NCBI GenBank assembly: GCA_964017235.1
Contig: OZ024936.1
Location: 60,811,028 to 60,875,027, forward strand
Length of the DNA: 64,000 nucleotides
Origin: Sabellastarte sp. h YS-2021
Lineage: Eukaryota > Annelida > Polychaeta > Sabellida > Sabellidae
Reading direction: 5' to 3'
The notes under the pieces are model-generated. The model searched no databases. It was not told the origin of the DNA and was given only the letters and a program-made list of their open reading frames with translations. The first letter of the stretch is position 1. The number at the start of each line of letters is the position of its first letter. The position numbers and the translations under genes are program-made. This document shows positions 42,770-54,259 of this stretch, in pieces.

Positions 42770-44010
42770 TTACTCCCATTTGTCCTTATGCATTTCCTGA
42801 GCATCTTCAAACAGTTTGGTAAAGACAAGGTCATTTTCGAGGTCCTCATCCAAAGCAGCCTCTAATTTCTGTTTTTTACTCTGTGGTTCCTTTGGCGGGA
42901 CCTCTTCATTCCCCTTTTTATCATATACACACCCATACATTAAATGCTTTTGTAAGTTATACCAGTCATCAAATAATATACCACAGTATCTGCATGGTAT
43001 GGTGTTTGAAACATCCAGGTCACTTTCAAAATATTCTGCATCAGGGAAGGAATCAGTCAGTGTCATAGTATTTATACCCCTACCCACTTGCTCTGTATTT
43101 TGGATACCAGGGGTGTGGTAGACTTTGATTGGGATGTGCCATTTCTGACAGGGTTGGCTGCTTTTGTTTATCAATAAAGTTTTGACTGTGCACAGGAATT
43201 CCAGATCCTTTCCGTTTGTTCGCTGGTGGAGTGAAGATATTTGTAACTAATCTCTGGTTTATTGGTGTGTTCACCTTTCCCATCGATAATCAAATATCCA
43301 AATGCTGGTAATGTAGCTTTTTTGTACACCAACAAAAATGTATCCAGTTTGCTGGGTAACATAAACCTGCCAAGCTGTGCTATTTGATCCTGAGACATTG
43401 GTGATATAAATATTTCCAAATATTGTGTGTTCCTGTGCTTAACTATTTTTAACCGTAGGAAAAAGTGACAAATTGTGAGTCAAATTAATGGCACTTATAT
43501 TTCGATAATGAGAGCCTTCTGTGAATAAGTCTCACACTGTCTTGTTATTTCCGACAATATCCATCATATCATCTGATAAAATGACCTTATTTTTGTGTGT
43601 ATGGAAGAAACTGGCTGCATCTAAATCATCTGGAATACCACTGATGAATTCTATTTTTGGCTTTACATTCATTTTCAGTGTATCGTACAGTGGTTACCAA
43701 TATTTATACAGGTAACTTATTCTCTGCGGAATTGGATTAATTTTATAATTTTCCAGCACTTTCCTGATACAAAATGTCTTCACCGAACCTGTTGGGCCCT
43801 GATTGTCATAGTGAATAGGTGCTGAAATGCATAGTCTGTATCCTCAGTCAGTCCCTGGTGCTGTTATCCATTGGTGTCTGCATAATGTGGTTATCTTTGT
43901 GCTTTAATCTTTGGTGTTGTTTAAGATCGCATTTCCAACGGTAGCTCTTGTCACACAAATAACATTTAAATGTCTTTGGTGTAGTCATGATGTGCACTGT
44001 TTGGATGATA
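42770..44010 (-). mobile_element. Polinton-like or related virus-like element fossil
   Basis: Minus-strand segments, from right to left, recall a C2H2 zinc finger (about 43975-43900, FKCYLCDKSYRWKCDLKQHQ), a packaging-ATPase-like P-loop region (about 43800, followed by PIPQRISYLYKYW), a Walker-B-like stretch (about 43580), an unrecognised part with QIAQLGRFMLPSKLDTFLLV (43400-43300), and a second zinc-finger-like domain with a basic tail (43174-42770, IPCRYCGILFDDWYNLQKHL). The ATPase resembles the FtsK/HerA-type enzymes of Polintons and adintovirus-like elements. The copy is broken with several breaks and no terminal repeats were found. The family is a tentative call. Confidence 0.55.
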
Positions 44011-44119
44011 CTTTAACAATGATGCAATACAGGCAACAATACCCCGTACAAAAGGATTGAGGTGTTAGCACATGTTTCACTGCAATAAATACTCTTTAAT
44101 TTAAGTTTATGTAGTAGAT

Positions 44120-44820
44120 TTGTGGCTATAGGGCCCCAGATTTTAAGCCTTAGCCTTACATGTGCAAAGGCTCGGTTTTATAAGTCATAGTCAATAATAG
44201 GCTTTAGAGCCTTAGATTTATCTTCTCTAAATTTGACTGTAATCTGTGGTTTTCTGCATCTGCAAAGTGTTGATATTGGCTGTGTTACCTTTACGGTTGT
44301 GTTTTATTGAGGAGATTGAGCACTATAAAAGTATAATTACAATTAGAACTCTCTGAAAACCTAATTTCGAGGCTCAAAAAAGATTCCATAGAGAATGAGA
44401 TTTAGCCTGACACGAATGGAAGCTTTTGGAGGTTCAATTTAAAAGTTATGGTTTACAAGAGGCTATAGAGCCTCAGAATTAATGCTTAGCCTTACACTTA
44501 GAGGATTTTAGAGGTTCAGTTTTATAAGTCATGGTCTGTTAAAGGCTATAGAGCCTAATATTTAAGGTTTAGCCTTACGCGTAGAGGTTCTCTGAGGCTA
44601 AGCTGTGAAGTTGAGCATCACACACACATGCATACCCCAACATATTAGAGGCTCCTCTTTGCTGGATTTTCCACGAGAGGCTTTTGAGTATTGGTTTAGC
44701 CCACTTTTGAGGCTCCAAAAGATTTTAGAATACTTCTAAATTTGTGGCAAAATCTTATATGTGTAGAGATTTTTAGAGGTTTAGTTTTATAAGTTGTGGT
44801 CTGTAAGATCCTAAACTGAG
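44120..44820. repeat. Degenerate ~82-bp tandem repeat
   Basis: Units carry 'aggctatagagcct', 'gcttagccttacacttagag' and 'gaggttcagttttataagt' at about 44212, 44462 and 44544, with partial units to 44800. There is no ORF. Confidence 0.75.
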
Positions 44821-45590
44821 CTGTGTTTATTGGAAGTAAATCTCGATCTTTTATTTAAGTCCACACATTTGTGCAGTTTAAGAAATGTATCCTTGGCATA
44901 GTTTAGAATAAAACTGAATGTCTTTATTATGTCTTAAAAGTTATTTATCCATGTGTATACAATTGTACTTACATATTATTGATGTATTGGGACATATTTA
45001 ATAATCTATGACAATGTAATGTTCTATATTTTGGGGAGTAATTTTGTGCAAATGATTACTCTGAATGTAATCTACAATCACAACTTGTTAGAAAGCTATC
45101 ACTTGGTTTACATATTATATATGGCAGACATGATTTTTCTATATTTGACTCCAACTTAATACATGGCTGTAACAGCAATCACTGCAATGACAGAAAATCA
45201 CTGTAAGTGCCTTTGTTATTTAACCTAGTTTCTTAATAGGTGATATTTTAATAATTTGGTGGGATAATTTTATATACTGATATTTATCATTAGTAATTAT
45301 GGACTGACAGCGTGCTCATTGATAATAAACAAGCACTAAGAGAAACTTGTCACAAGCTAAGATATCCCCTTTGGGTAGGTCACACCACATTTTTCTGGGA
45401 GACTCCTAAATTTGTCTCAAGACTGAACATATTAATAGTGCAGCAATATCTGCCTGACTAACTGAATAGTAGAATTCAGTTAGGTCATTTAACTTAAAGA
45501 TTTGTCTTCACTGAATAAAATTTACTTTGATTTTGCATGCAATGTAAAATATTCCTCTGTATATAATAATTTACTGAATAGTGTGTAACT
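44821..45590. other. Unique AT-rich sequence
   Basis: No gene or repeat family was recognised. Confidence 0.45.
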
Positions 45591-46900
45591 TATCCAAAAT
45601 TTGCTCGAAATTGCTGTATCTCTAACCGTTTTTGAGAGAATTTACATTTCTGATTCCTGCCAAATTTCAAGATGGCGACCTGAATTGAAAAATTAATTTT
45701 TTTTGAGACATTATACCCGGGGTCTAAGGTACCTAAAGGGTCCCAAATTTGCTCAAAATTGCTTTATTTCTAACGGCTTTTCTGATAATTGACATATTAG
45801 ATTTCCACAAAAATTTCAAGATAGTTGCCAAAATTTGAAAAAAATTAAGGAGATATAAGGCTTCTTTAGAATGAAGCAGGGGTCAAAGGTCATATTCGAC
45901 ATTTGCAAAAGATTCATACAACATTACTTCCTGTAAGTTGCTTTCACATTTCATTGTTACTATGTTATAGCTGACCCCAAAATAGGTGAAAACCTATTCA
46001 GCAAAATACTCTAAATGCGATAGTTTTCAAGTTACAATCAATATACTCAACAGTGATAATCTTAAAATTGCTACTGCTCAGCAATGAACTACTGGTTTGC
46101 AATTTTACTGTGTTACAGCTGACACCCCCCCCCAAGTGAATAACAAATTTAAACAAGATTTAGAGCATCATATTGATTTCCACACAATCAGCTATGACAG
46201 CTATTTAGTTTTTCAGAATGGTGGTTTTTTTACAGCCAAAACATTTAGAGGCCATGCCTTTCTATTGTCTATTTCACATTCTGAAGCCCTAGGACCAAAA
46301 CATAAGAAAGATATAAGGACTTAAGGTGATGATGACCCCACTGTGCGTTGAAGCAGGTGTCAAAGGTCAAATTCCACAGTTTTAAAAGATTCTTAGGCCC
46401 TGACTTCCAACAAGCTGTTTTCACATTGCAAAGCCCTATTAGCAGTGACAAGGAAGATGTAAGGCCTTTTAATATTATAACTCCATTTAACATTAAACAT
46501 GTGATATGGCGACCATTTTGTTTTTGAAACTAGGTTATTATCAGGTTAGCTTTCCTAGTCTTTTGTGTGAATTCGATGACGCTAACTGCAATATTTCTAG
46601 ATTTTGAGCATCTTAATGATTTGCAAACAATTGGCTCTGGAGACCTTTCTGTTTTTGAAAATGAGACCAAAATTTTTTACAGGCAAAAGATTTGCAGGCC
46701 ATGACTGCAAGGATGTTTTAGCATGATTACCTCATTGACCTTGAAGCAGGGGTCAAAGGTCCAATTCTACACTTAGAACAATTGTCTGGCCCTGACTTCC
46801 CCCAAGTTATTTTCACATTTCGAAAACCTAGGAGCAATGGTAAGGGCGATATAAGGCCTTTGTAATAGGATAATCCCATTTGACATTTAACATGTGATAT
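45590..46900. repeat. Mixed degenerate satellite monomers
   Basis: Two 165-bp-type monomers (45590-45850, 'aatttcaagatggcgacc'), a 170-bp-type fragment (45880-45950), one family-1 monomer (45960-46150) and further 170-bp-type pieces (46310-46480, 46735-46890, 'gaccttgaagcaggggtca') lie in a row. This is the same mix as in the 14-3-3 introns but much older. Confidence 0.75.
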
Positions 46901-48110
46901 TGCGGCCAGAAAATAAATTTCAGATTGGCGACAGTCAAGTGATTAAATGCTAACTCAAAACCTTAATTCATAAAGCCTACTGACTATTAGTAAAACATGG
47001 AAACCTACCTCGTGTAAATTCACCAAATTCTCAGATAGGGAACAACCATTTATACCATGCAGATCTGAAAATATGTTTCAGCATCATGAAACTGATATGT
47101 TGTTTTTACAAAAAAAACCGTGTATGCTAAGTGTTTTCCCATATATGTTGTCTTGTGTGCGAATATGTTCCACTTTTTTGTGACAATAAAATGCCAGATA
47201 TGACTTTAAAACCCCTAAATTGCACCAAGGCTGTTGGCACACAGAATGTGTTGCTTAGAATAAGACATGATAATACACACAACACTCAGCTGTAGCAGAC
47301 ATTTTAAACTGGTCAGAGTTAATGTTCAGAAATAGAATAATCAATTGTGAAGCATGCTACTAAATAGATTGACTCACCTAGTACTACTGTCGGATTCTAC
47401 TTAGGTATAGCAGGGCTTGGTGGTCTAGTGGGTAACCTAAAATGTTGCCAATTAAACAAAACCATATTTTAAATGACAGTTTTCTTCATGGGGGTGTTCC
47501 ACTGGAGCTGACTTGTCGGTACCTGTATATTTTTTGAGGGGTTGTCACTCTGGAGCAGTAGAATCAAGTGGCAACCAAGGGACAGCAGCAACCCAGAGGG
47601 CAGCTGACTTCCTTTCGTAGTTGTTGATGACCAACAACCCAGGCCTTCAAGATTGCTTACTTTCACACTGACCCCGACAAAGTACTCAACCCACTGTCAG
47701 TTGCCTCTGCCACAGGTGAAGAAAGTAACACAACATATCAGGACTCTCGAGCTTCTTTGGTAATCTGCAGTCAGTGATGAGCTACCAACAGAGCCGTTTT
47801 CACCACCTGACCCGTGACCTGTCCCCCAATCATCACAACGCAGCAAGAACAACAACAGCAGCCAGTCCAGCCTCGACAGCAGTCAGCTGACTCCAAACAA
47901 TAGCAGCAGAAGAACCATTGCACTTGCCCACAATCGGTGCATTTGACGACCACTGCTGTAAAACATTGAAGGTCCTCTTCAGGACCACCCAAATCTTCAA
48001 AAAAACAATTAATAGCTGGAAGTTTAAAAAAAATCCCAAAACCAGACGCATTACACAACCCCACACCAAACACTTTACCCCAAACAAAAAGAGTGAATAA
48101 GTGAGTGAAT
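46901..48110. other. No recognised gene
   Basis: From 47400 the sequence becomes richer in GC, with cagcagcaac-type words near 47840-47900 and open frames on both strands, but no domain was recognised. It might be a second gene or flank of the Harbinger-type element next to it. Confidence 0.35.
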
Positions 48111-48183
48111 GAAAATTTGAGGTTAAAACAGCTTCAAATTTTTGAAACCTGGACTTAAAAATGTTTTTACTTACCTCCCTCCT

Positions 48184-48201
48184 CCCCCCCCCCCCCCCCC
48201 C
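48184..48201. repeat. C18 homopolymer followed by A13
   Basis: Eighteen C are followed directly by a run of A. Confidence 0.95.
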
Positions 48202-48739
48202 AAAAAAAAAAAAAGTTTGATGCAGAACTTAGAGAAAAAAAACTTTGGTGAGTAAAAATGAAAACACTTTGTCTTTTAAGAAGCTTTGACATATGGGGAA
48301 AGTATTTTGACCCTTTGATCTTTGAGAAACTTTTGAGCTTCCCCAAAGATTTTTATGATTTGGAACTTAGAAATATCTTGCAAATCTGAAGAGAAACAAT
48401 CTTGAAAAAAAATTTCTTTTATGGTTTATAAATTTTCACTTTTAATGGGGGGAGGGGGGCATTTTACATAACTTGGATTGAAGGTTCTCAACAGGGGACT
48501 TTGATTTGGTTTGAAATAGTTTTGAAACTTGTCAGAAATGGATTGGATTTTCTTTCGAAATTTGTTGGAAACACCAGCTTAAATAAAAAGTTCTTTGAAT
48601 AATTGGGTAGTCCTGAAAAAGACTGATAGATGACTAATTTTTGGTCTCCACCAAAGGATTCCTATAGTTGTAATCTGGTACATATGACACGCGTTTTTTC
48701 ATAGGGCTGCTATATCATTTTCTGGGGTTGGTACCCTGT

Positions 48740-49620
48740 CTGCTTTGCCCTGGTGTGTCCTTAGCATGTTGTGCATCACCACACACGTAAAAACAATGTT
48801 TCAAACAATGTCTCAGACAAAAGTCTTGGCCTTTGCTCCATGGTACCTAGCAGTACCCTGCTACCTAACATTTCCAATGCATTCTCCACCACCCTCCTGC
48901 CTCTGGAGATCCTGTAGTTTGCTGTTCTGTCGTCCCTTGTGAGTTGTCTTCTGTAGGATTGCACCATCCATGACATCAAGGCAAAGATGTTGTCACGCAG
49001 AAATTTGGCCCTCCCTCCCCCAGTGGTTCAGGTGGCGGAAGCCCCAAGGTGTCATTCTCGATCTTCTCCCTCAAATTGCTTCTGTTGAAAATCTGTGCAT
49101 CTGATGAAGATCCATGTCACCCCACATTGACCCAAAGCAATCTGTATTCTGAGCTGACCAGGGCTAGCAGCACCAGGCAAAAGAAGCCCTTGTAATTGCA
49201 ATAGTAACTGCCAGATTTCATTGGCTTCTTCATGGCATTATTCTTCCAGTCTATTGCCACTACAGCATGGGGAACATTCCATCTGGTTCTAAACTTCTAC
49301 TCCATCTTCAGGGTCAGTAGGGCAGAGCAAATATTTGTCCTGGAATTCAGCAAGAATGGCCCGGCAGACTTGGGAGACGAATTTACAGATGGTGGTTTAG
49401 CCAACCAGCCAGTGATGATGCAAGCTGTAGGTCTCTCCTGTTGCCAGGTGTCTCAGCATTTTTGCCAGTTTCAATTCAACTTCTAGTGCTGTCGTGAAAT
49501 AGGTGACTGACTTCTTGATGTGGTGGTGTATGCGTTCTTCAATGAGGTAAAAAAGGCAGGTGGCATCCAGACAAAATTCTTGCATTCTGGGATATCAGTG
49601 TTTATTAAGTCGGCTAGAAG
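48740..49620 (-). pseudogene. PIF/Harbinger transposase, decayed (DDE_Tnp_4 type)
   Basis: Minus-strand segments in order match a Harbinger DDE transposase. LRHLATGETYSLHHHW lies near 49440, then [18 protein letters not shown] near 49250 (first catalytic Asp region, where most relatives read IDGKH), [20 protein letters not shown] near 49190, SSSDAQIFNRSNLREKIE near 49090 (second Asp), LGLPPPEPLGEGG near 49040, and YRISRGRRVVENALEML near 48900 (Glu region). The reading is broken by an in-frame stop in the 'WVNVG*HGSSSDAQ' stretch and by frame changes near 49390 and 48990. The third-Asp region is degenerate. No TIRs or 3-bp target copies were located. Confidence 0.85.
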
Positions 49621-49629
49621 GTTGCTACA

Positions 49630-50461
49630 GCATCCTTTTTCTTGCCTTTGAAGTATTCAGTGCATGACCCAGGGGTTTGATGGCTTTCTTCTTCTCCTGG
49701 GGGCTAACTAGAGCTGTTGCTGTAGTGCTGGCTGTATGGCAGGTGCTGGTCTTGGGTTCAGATGTGTCCTTTTATGTCTGCAAATCATGATGAAAATCAA
49801 CATATTAAACTCAATAAAAAGAAAAGTTTATGTAGAATGTCTCTCTGATGTAAAGCTGGCATCTTAACATTGACGAATGATGATTTATGACAGCCAGAGG
49901 GGTTTATATAGTTTTTGTTTGATCCCAATTCTCAGTCTCGACTCCAGGAATTAATCAGTCCAGTCGGGGGGGGGGGGGGGGGGACGGGGGGTTGAAAAAG
50001 TGCTCCAGTCCTGTCTGTTAGTCAGTACAGCTTGTCGGGACTTGATACGAATTGTTGGTTCGGGTTTATGGCTTGTCCTGGTAGTTTCTGATCTTGTCAA
50101 GGAGAAAATCATCCTGACCCAAAGTCAGGTCAGGTGGTAGATGCAGGCAAGCCAGGATGTACTATGTCCTGTTGGGGAAATGAAACCAACCCAACATTTT
50201 TACACATTTTTTCTGGATTTTGGTTCCAGGCTCCCGATTTTTGCAGCTGACCAAAGAGTTGTAGAGTCGGTTATGGGGTTGGTTCAAGTAGAACACCCCC
50301 ATTAAAGGCAAAAAGACATATTTTCCGGTGATAACAAAATATTTACTACACATTATTCATTAAACATCAGTTTTTATAAAAGCATCACCTGGTAAAATTA
50401 TACAGTAAATGGGGAGGAATCAGTATCAAAGGGTACACCATATTACATCAGTAGAAATGGG
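49630..50461. other. Non-coding sequence with a G18 run
   Basis: An 18-G homopolymer lies at 49966-49983. No gene or repeat family was recognised otherwise. Confidence 0.5.
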
Positions 50462-51360
50462 TGTTACGGTCACGGGGCAAGCACGGTTGCAATTACCGGT
50501 TGCTTTTAAGTTCCAATAGAAAAAGACAACAAGTTTAACTTAACAAATTTATTTAACAATTAAAAATAATGATTACAGTCAGCTGGTATGCTCTCAATAG
50601 TACATACAATGACACAATAATGGAACCTATCTGACCTGACCACTGTAACTGACAGTTAAGTCTATCCACTGTATCCAATCTGTCCTGTGCACAGATATCG
50701 GTATCCTGTGATCTGTTCAATATTCGATAACACAAAATGTTCTTATCCTGTTATCCATTTGATATCCAATCACACAAAATGTCTGTATAGAGATATTCAG
50801 AGTGTCTGCACAACTGTATGTCTGCTCCAAGATATGTACAATGTCCAAAATGCAGTAAATTCACTCTCTGGTAAAATAATACACTGTATATAATAAGTAT
50901 TATCCAAAGTACAGCAAATCTATCCAGACACTGTAGAAAGTTCAGTCCAGCAAAAGTTCACAACAACACAAGCAGTTTATATCCACTTGAATATTAATCC
51001 TAAGACACAATAGTCTTCCTTACAGCCAGCGAACACGAAGTTCACTTGTGGTCAGATGTACAGTCCTTATATATGGTTATGGAAGGGTCTAGATTGTTAC
51101 AGAACCAACTTGAAGTTAACATCAGTAACCAGATCAAGTGAAGAAGTTCTAGAACCTACAGGTAGCTTACAGGGTTTCCCCAAATCTATTAATAGCATCA
51201 CTGGGGTTAGCCTAGAGGGATTCCCTCCAGCCTATAAATAGATCAATGAACATCATAACCCATAACACAAAAATTAATAACTCCCTTACTTTAAATGTGA
51301 ATGTATACATATAAAGCTTAGATCAAATAATGAACAAACACAGTGCTCATATATGTAACA
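50462..51360. mobile_element. Solo LTR of an LTR retrotransposon, 5-bp TSD ATGGG
   Basis: The 899-bp sequence starts TGTTAC and ends GTAACA, the TG...CA inverted terminus of LTRs. Identical 5-bp duplications ATGGG lie on both sides (50457-50461 and 51361-51365). It holds no coding region and no second LTR is present, so it looks like a recombined solo copy. The perfect target duplication and ends suggest a fairly young insertion. The superfamily is undecided (Gypsy-type is most likely). Confidence 0.85.
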
Positions 51361-52410
51361 ATGGGTGAGAACCTATTTTATTGTCTCTTACTCCTATTAT
51401 CACCAGGAGTAGGTATGGAAGCTAATAACTCAAGATGGTGGTCATTACCAGACTGTTTATTGCAGACAAAGCCATCCGGAAGACCAGGCAAAGTCAGACC
51501 ATTATAAGGTAAATGTTCTGACAACTTACAATTCCAGAAAATGTCTCAGACAAAATGTTACCCAACCAATACCCACATCCGTTACATGCACAAGCTGATG
51601 ACACCAGTGATAAGACAAGTGATGTATTTTTTATTTTCATTGATGAACAAAATATTATTAGCCAAACTATTACAGAGATGCTTATTTTCTGAGCAAATCT
51701 ATCATATGTACCTTATCCCAATTATGAAGTAATTTCAGTGCAATAATCTTGTAATTTATTGAAGTGGCGTATACTGATCTAGTTATACAGCCAAGACAAG
51801 CAAATTAACCCAATGTTTTCATGACAAAGAACACACACATTATATTTGGGATAACTATGACCAAATGTTGTTATAGATGAGGCTTTTAAAGTTGCAGATG
51901 TAGCAGCACAATGTTTTATAACTGTCACATTAGTGATCTCTGTATTTTCAAGTATCTGAGAAAAATTAAGTACATGTATGATCACAGAATGTCAAGCATG
52001 TCATGTGAACTTGACCCAAGATTGAAACATGACATGAGAAAAGACATGAGAAAAGAGAAAGTCTTTTTACCAGTTGATAGACTAGGTTAAACTGAGGTTA
52101 AACTAAAATTAGACTTTTTAACTTTTAGCCCATCAACTATTTTAAGGTAATACCAAAAAAATAATAAAATGAAAAACATTTCGCAACAAAGTATAACCCT
52201 GGTATTTTATTTGCTTTAAATTCAGGCTAAGACAAGCACCTGAACATTCAAAAATCAGGAGGATATTGTATCATACATGATGAACTGGTACAACAGCAAC
52301 TATGGGTCAGTTCACATTCATATATTACATTGATGAATACAAACATATCCCTTATTTTCACAAAAAAAGTTTTCATATAACACTTTATTTGGGATGCACT
52401 GAAAAAAAGC
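51361..52410. other. Unique AT-rich sequence
   Basis: No gene or repeat was recognised apart from short 'aggttaaactgaggttaaac' iterations near 52085. Confidence 0.45.
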
Positions 52411-52414
52411 TATT

Positions 52415-52500
52415 TTTACCCCACAGCCTTTAAAGGTTGTACGGTTGTGTATCATTTTCACCCATGGCATCCAGTTGGTTGGTTGGTGAATGGCTGGAAC
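52415..52500 (-). mobile_element. Family-4 Helitron-like 3' end fragment, reverse orientation
   Basis: On the minus strand it reads 'ccatgggtgaaaatgataca', a hairpin core CCTTTAAAGG and GGCTGTGGGGTA. This matches the family-4 terminus, again with compensated changes in the stem. Confidence 0.7.
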
Positions 52501-53054
52501 AATATACTTTTATACTTACTTTTTACACTAGAATTACCATAAACAGAGCTGTATTTGTGCATGTATATACAGACGATACAGATGGATTTATGTTTACCAG
52601 GTACACATAGTACAGGTTAGATCTCTATTGTTTTTCTATAGTAGAGTGTTTCATCCTTACCAAGGGTCCCGTTTACCACTGACTGAGATGTCCCAGTGTC
52701 TCTGTAGAAGTGCTGGTTTATCTATGTATACTCTTGTATTTTTGTTATTCATTACATAATTAAAGCAAAATTAATTCTTAATTCAGCAGATAAAATACTG
52801 ATGTATGTTCATATCTGGATTGGCAAGGATATGTATCTAATGTAAGGAAGATATTAGCATTACCATCACAAGCACAATACTTCACTGTCAGGACTTTCTT
52901 CCAAATCATCCAAAATGCGATTGAACTTTACACTTGAAGAGTTCAGTTGAGATATTTTTTTCCTCTGTAAATTTGATTTTCAAGATATATTGCTTGACAA
53001 GAATTTGTGCAACAAAAATCTTCCTCACATTAGTCCTTTAAGTTTTCAACTGTA

Positions 53055-53274
53055 TTTTATTTATTTATTTGGGGTTTTACGTTGCTTTCAACACTGTACA
53101 GGTCATATCACAACGGGTAGTTGGAAGGGCAGAGGAAACCAGTACCTACAGTTCGTCAGGGTTCTGTACTGTAACCTGTCGACCAACGGCAAACAACTAC
53201 CAGCTTTCTCACTTGAGGCCATGCTGGGAACCGAACCCCGGCCTCAGATGTGGGATCTGCCACCATGGCCCCAC
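53055..53274 (-). mobile_element. tRNA-derived SINE, perfect 14-bp TSD
   Basis: Identical duplications AGTTTTCAACTGTA lie at 53041-53054 and 53275-53288. On the minus strand the head (GGGGCCATGGTGGCAGA, box B GGGGTTCGGTTCCC) precedes the core and the tail ends in AAATAAATAAATAAAA. It is the best-defined copy for the element's length of about 220 bp. Confidence 0.93.
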
Positions 53275-53387
53275 AGTTTTCAACTGTAAGATTTGTTGTC
53301 TTACAAGTTGGATTAAAGATCCTTAGGCGCCTCCTACAGTGCAAATATCTAATGATCTGCATAATCATGTATTTCTTTCTATCCACT

Positions 53388-53798
53388 GCTGGACCTGGGT
53401 TGGTATTCACAAAAAATCTCAAACTCAAACTCAGTCTCAAACTCAAAGTCAGTCACAGTCTCAAACACAAACTCAGTCCTACATAAATATATACTCAAAG
53501 TTAGCATTCTCAATTGAAATCCTACCTTAGTAGTATATGTTAAAACTTAAATTAAAATATGGTCAACCAAATTAATACAGCCATAATCTAAAGAACTTAA
53601 GGCTCCTTAAAGGCAAACTTAAATAATCCACAAATACAGCAAGGTTAAATGATTTAGGCCTTACTAATACTTACTTTCAAATTCAAATTTGAGTTTGAGT
53701 ATAATCTCAAATTTAGTGTTTAAACCCTAAATTATAGGGATTATATTTGATTAATGAGACTGAGTTTGAGATTGTTTGTGAATACCAGCCCAGCTCTT
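53388..53798. mobile_element. MITE with ~40-bp TIRs rich in CTCAAACT
   Basis: The left end TGGGTTGGTATTCACAAA followed by 'aatctcaaactc' matches the reverse complement of the right end 'gagtttgagattg' followed by TTTGTGAATACCAGCCCA. Inside the left end the word CTCAAACTCA is amplified several times. The target duplication is unclear. Confidence 0.75.
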
Positions 53799-54039
53799 AA
53801 GATATTTCAAATGTTTCAATCTTGTCACAGATAGCGAAACTATTTTCAGTTATTAAATCCATTGTCTATTTTGCCTGTGTCATTTTCCACTTCAAAACAC
53901 AAAGTTTCAACACTTTGTAAACTATGAAGTTCAAAAGTTGAAGATGAATTGACTCTGCACTTCTTCAACCATAGTTACAGATATCTAAAATATAGGGAAC
54001 AGACTCAACTAAACTTAACATTAAATTGGAGCTGTTCCA

Positions 54040-54250
54040 TCTAGCAAAGTGCACACTGACCATCGTACATTACTCTACAAAAATAACCACGCAACACTGA
54101 CAATTAGTGACCACCCCATGCTGATTATGCAACACTGGTATCCCCAGACTTATAACCCACAGGGACCATCTCACACTGACCCTCACACCTTTGTGAACCA
54201 AAGTGACCAATGCACTGTGACCATACCACATTGTACAGAGGTCGATGTGT
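54040..54250. repeat. Degenerate 'cacactgaccat' minisatellite
   Basis: Words such as 'cacactgaccatcgtaca', 'cacactgaccctcacac' and 'cactgtgaccatacca' recur without fixed spacing. The 68-codon ORF over it reflects the low-complexity repeat. Confidence 0.5.
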
Positions 54251-54259
54251 GGTGATTAG

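Noticed and set aside
47412-47440. tRNA-like box A (GGTGGTCTAGTGGGTAACC)
   Set aside because: No box B and no cloverleaf follow within 100 bp, so it is at most a tRNA or SINE scrap.
54049-54255. 68-codon His/Thr-rich ORF
   Set aside because: It is low-complexity sequence made by a degenerate 'cacactgacc' repeat.
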